This document shows positions 7,063-8,072 of a stretch of 8,072 nucleotides of DNA, piece after piece. The stretch comes from Phycisphaerae bacterium (GTDB taxonomy: Bacteria; Planctomycetota; Phycisphaerae; Phycisphaerales; SM1A02). How positions within the stretch are numbered: position 1 is the stretch's first letter; each line of letters begins with the position of its first letter. A model generated the notes under the pieces. It had not been told where the DNA came from and ran no database searches. It worked only from the letters and a program-made list of their open reading frames with translations. Location: NCBI GenBank assembly GCA_002684755.1, contig NYVS01000063.1:34366-42437 (forward strand). The letters are read 5' to 3'. The translations under genes were made by a program, and so were the position numbers.

Positions 7063-7555
7063 CGCGATACTTCCAATTGTTGATGGTGGTTACGGTCACA
7101 CCGAGCGCTACTGCTGCCTGCTCGTAGCTCAACCCTCGGCACACGATCATTCGAACTGCCGCCTGCTCATTGTCCGTCAGGTTCCGCAGGGCTGTCGCGA
7201 GCATCCCTGCGTGGACCCGGGCCATGCCCGAGCTCCCAACCCCCGCTTCCGCGCGTCGACCGGCCCGTCCGCCAAGCCGATCTCCATCGTCCGCGGCGAG
7301 CCGACGTACATCCTGCCGGCCGGCCGCCTCGAGCGTTCGTCGCGAACGCTGCTCCTGGTGATACCCCTTGCGGACGAGGTTCTCACCGATCCGGAAGAGA
7401 TAACTCACGGAGATCTCGCGCGTTTCGAGATTTTCGAGACGGAGAAGCCGAAAAAACACCTCCTGCACCACGTCCTCGCCACGCTCGGGCCCCACCAGGC
7501 GGCGAATGAACGCTTGAAGCGGCCTGTGATGCTGTTGATAAAGTGAACGGACCAT
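6848..7555 (-). CDS. ECF-type RNA polymerase sigma factor (sigma-70 family)
   Basis: It directs RNA polymerase to a specific promoter set. From the ATG at 7555 the product is 235 aa. Sigma region 2 spans about 5-72, with EDVVQEVFFRLLR (27-39) and SYLFRIGENLVRKGYHQEQR (51-70). A low-complexity Gly/Arg/Ala linker follows (73-120). Region 4 is about 122-172, with LTDNEQAAVRMIVCRGLSYEQ and the recognition helix TTINNWKYRGVKKLQQL. Region 3 is absent, as in ECF factors. Residues after about 173 form an Arg-rich tail unlike the family, which reads through another ORF. ATG 7555 has GGAGG eleven bases upstream and puts region 2 at the usual place. An ATG at 7699, preceded by GGAAGGA also at eleven bases, would add 48 residues of Ala/Arg-rich sequence. 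No transmembrane anti-sigma gene is adjacent. Codon use is less GC-biased than in speA or hscA, which hints at an accessory gene. Confidence 0.82.
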   Translation of the reverse strand: MVRSLYQQHHRPLQAFIRRLVGPERGEDVVQEVFFRLLRLENLETREISVSYLFRIGENLVRKGYHQEQRSRRTLEAAGRQDVRRLAADDGDRLGGRAGRRAEAGVGSSGMARVHAGMLATALRNLTDNEQAAVRMIVCRGLSYEQAAVALGVTVTTINNWKYRGVKKLQQLCSPDLDPCCRSNRGNNPRMSTRPESHRRNRGEPDANPESTRNAREPAGRTDHAHGRRRFGRVG

Positions 7556-7699
7556 CGCCCTTCGAGCCTCCGGAACCCCGGAAGACCTTGCTGGACCGGT
7601 CCTGGCTGGTCTGGCAGGCGTGGCGTCGGCCGACCTCAGGCGTGCTCGTGGCCCGTTCAGAGACGCTTCACAGTTCAAGACGAGTGGTTCGCTGTTCAT

Positions 7700-8072
7700 G
7701 TCGGACGTGGTCCTTCCCGAATCATCGGTGACGACCTGAGTCGCCTTGCTGGCCCCTCGAGCGAGAAGGCTCTACCGACACCGGATCCGTGGCGGCGACT
7801 GTACGCCTGCATTCAACGAGGTCTCGTTGAACCTGCCCTTTTTCGGGTGAATCGATGCACGGGGCCGCCCACCTGATCCATACAACCCGCACAGACGGCC
7901 TTCCAAGCTCCCAGATGTGCCCTCCAGGCGTTAGAAAAGGGGTTTCTGGGCGATTCTGCCGCCTTGAGCCAGACGTGCGAAGTCTCCACGAGCAGGCCTC
8001 GGAGCCTCGCCGCAGGGGCATGACGGCACCACACGGCAGCCCGCCGCCCGACCGCCATCGGTCATCCCGCGG
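7700..8072. other. Stretch upstream of the sigma gene without a convincing gene
   Basis: Minus-strand open frames of 99 and 81 codons exist here (7722-8021 and 7813-8058), but they overlap each other and are rich in Arg, Trp and Cys with no recognisable motif. The plus strand is broken by stops. No tRNA, rRNA or transposase sequence is recognised. The stretch has the palindrome at 7812-7831 and presumably the sigma gene's promoter. A gene beginning beyond the right edge cannot be excluded. Confidence 0.4.
7812..7831. repeat. 20-bp palindrome upstream of the sigma gene
   Basis: ttcaacgag (7812-7820) and ctcgttgaa (7823-7831) are perfect 9-base complements around a gt centre. The palindrome lies 113-132 bases upstream of the longer sigma start and about 257 bases upstream of the preferred one. 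It fits a dimeric regulator's operator. On the plus strand it is followed eight bases later by five T's, so it could also act as a weak plus-strand terminator. Next to it on the minus strand, cccgaaaaaggg can make a second, 3-bp stem. No known operator consensus is matched. Confidence 0.55.

Noticed and set aside
6428..7546. A 372-codon plus-strand frame crossing the Hsp70 start and the sigma gene
   Set aside because: It runs antisense through two genes and the repeat-rich gap between them, with no domain visible. The sigma regions 2 and 4 on the minus strand explain the sequence better.
7722..8058. Overlapping minus-strand frames of 99 and 81 codons
   Set aside because: They use two frames of the same DNA, have odd composition and no motif, and neither shows clear codon bias. 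They were left as an unexplained stretch.

Overview
This window is high-GC bacterial DNA with tightly packed genes. I see no plasmid, phage or CRISPR signature. Gene style and content (full-length SpeA-type arginine decarboxylase, agmatinase, HscA-like Hsp70, a divergent ECF-type sigma factor) would fit a Planctomycetota (Phycisphaerae-like) genome. That placement is inference from general appearance only, because no rRNA or taxon-specific marker is present.

Left two thirds (1-6576): ordinary metabolic and housekeeping genes. A few codons of a minus-strand gene enter at the left edge. Next comes agmatinase (speB, minus), read divergently from a CLC-type chloride channel or H+/Cl- antiporter (plus). 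The CLC gene ends 13 bases from the end of the convergent arginine decarboxylase gene (speA, minus). An HscA-like Hsp70 gene (minus) lies 57 bases upstream of speA and probably shares its transcript. SpeA converts arginine to agmatine and SpeB converts agmatine to putrescine plus urea, so the two flank the CLC gene as the two halves of one polyamine route. Proton-consuming arginine decarboxylation plus a CLC is a combination known from enterobacterial acid resistance, but here the decarboxylase is of the biosynthetic type and no arginine/agmatine exchanger is visible.

Right third (about 6577-8072): lower GC, looser codon use and several strong inverted repeats. It carries an ECF-like sigma factor (minus). 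The 3' end of that gene overlaps, in another frame, a 90-codon ORF whose codon use looks more like real coding sequence than the sigma tail does. A 68-base, two-tier inverted repeat lies 15 bases past that ORF. A 20-base near-perfect palindrome lies in the roughly 370-base stretch upstream of the sigma gene, where I see no convincing gene.

I do not find a clear new multi-gene system. The best leads are the sigma/90-aa overlap with its flanking structured repeats, the speB-clc-speA arrangement with a palindrome in the divergent promoter region, and the HscA-like chaperone found without isc genes beside it.
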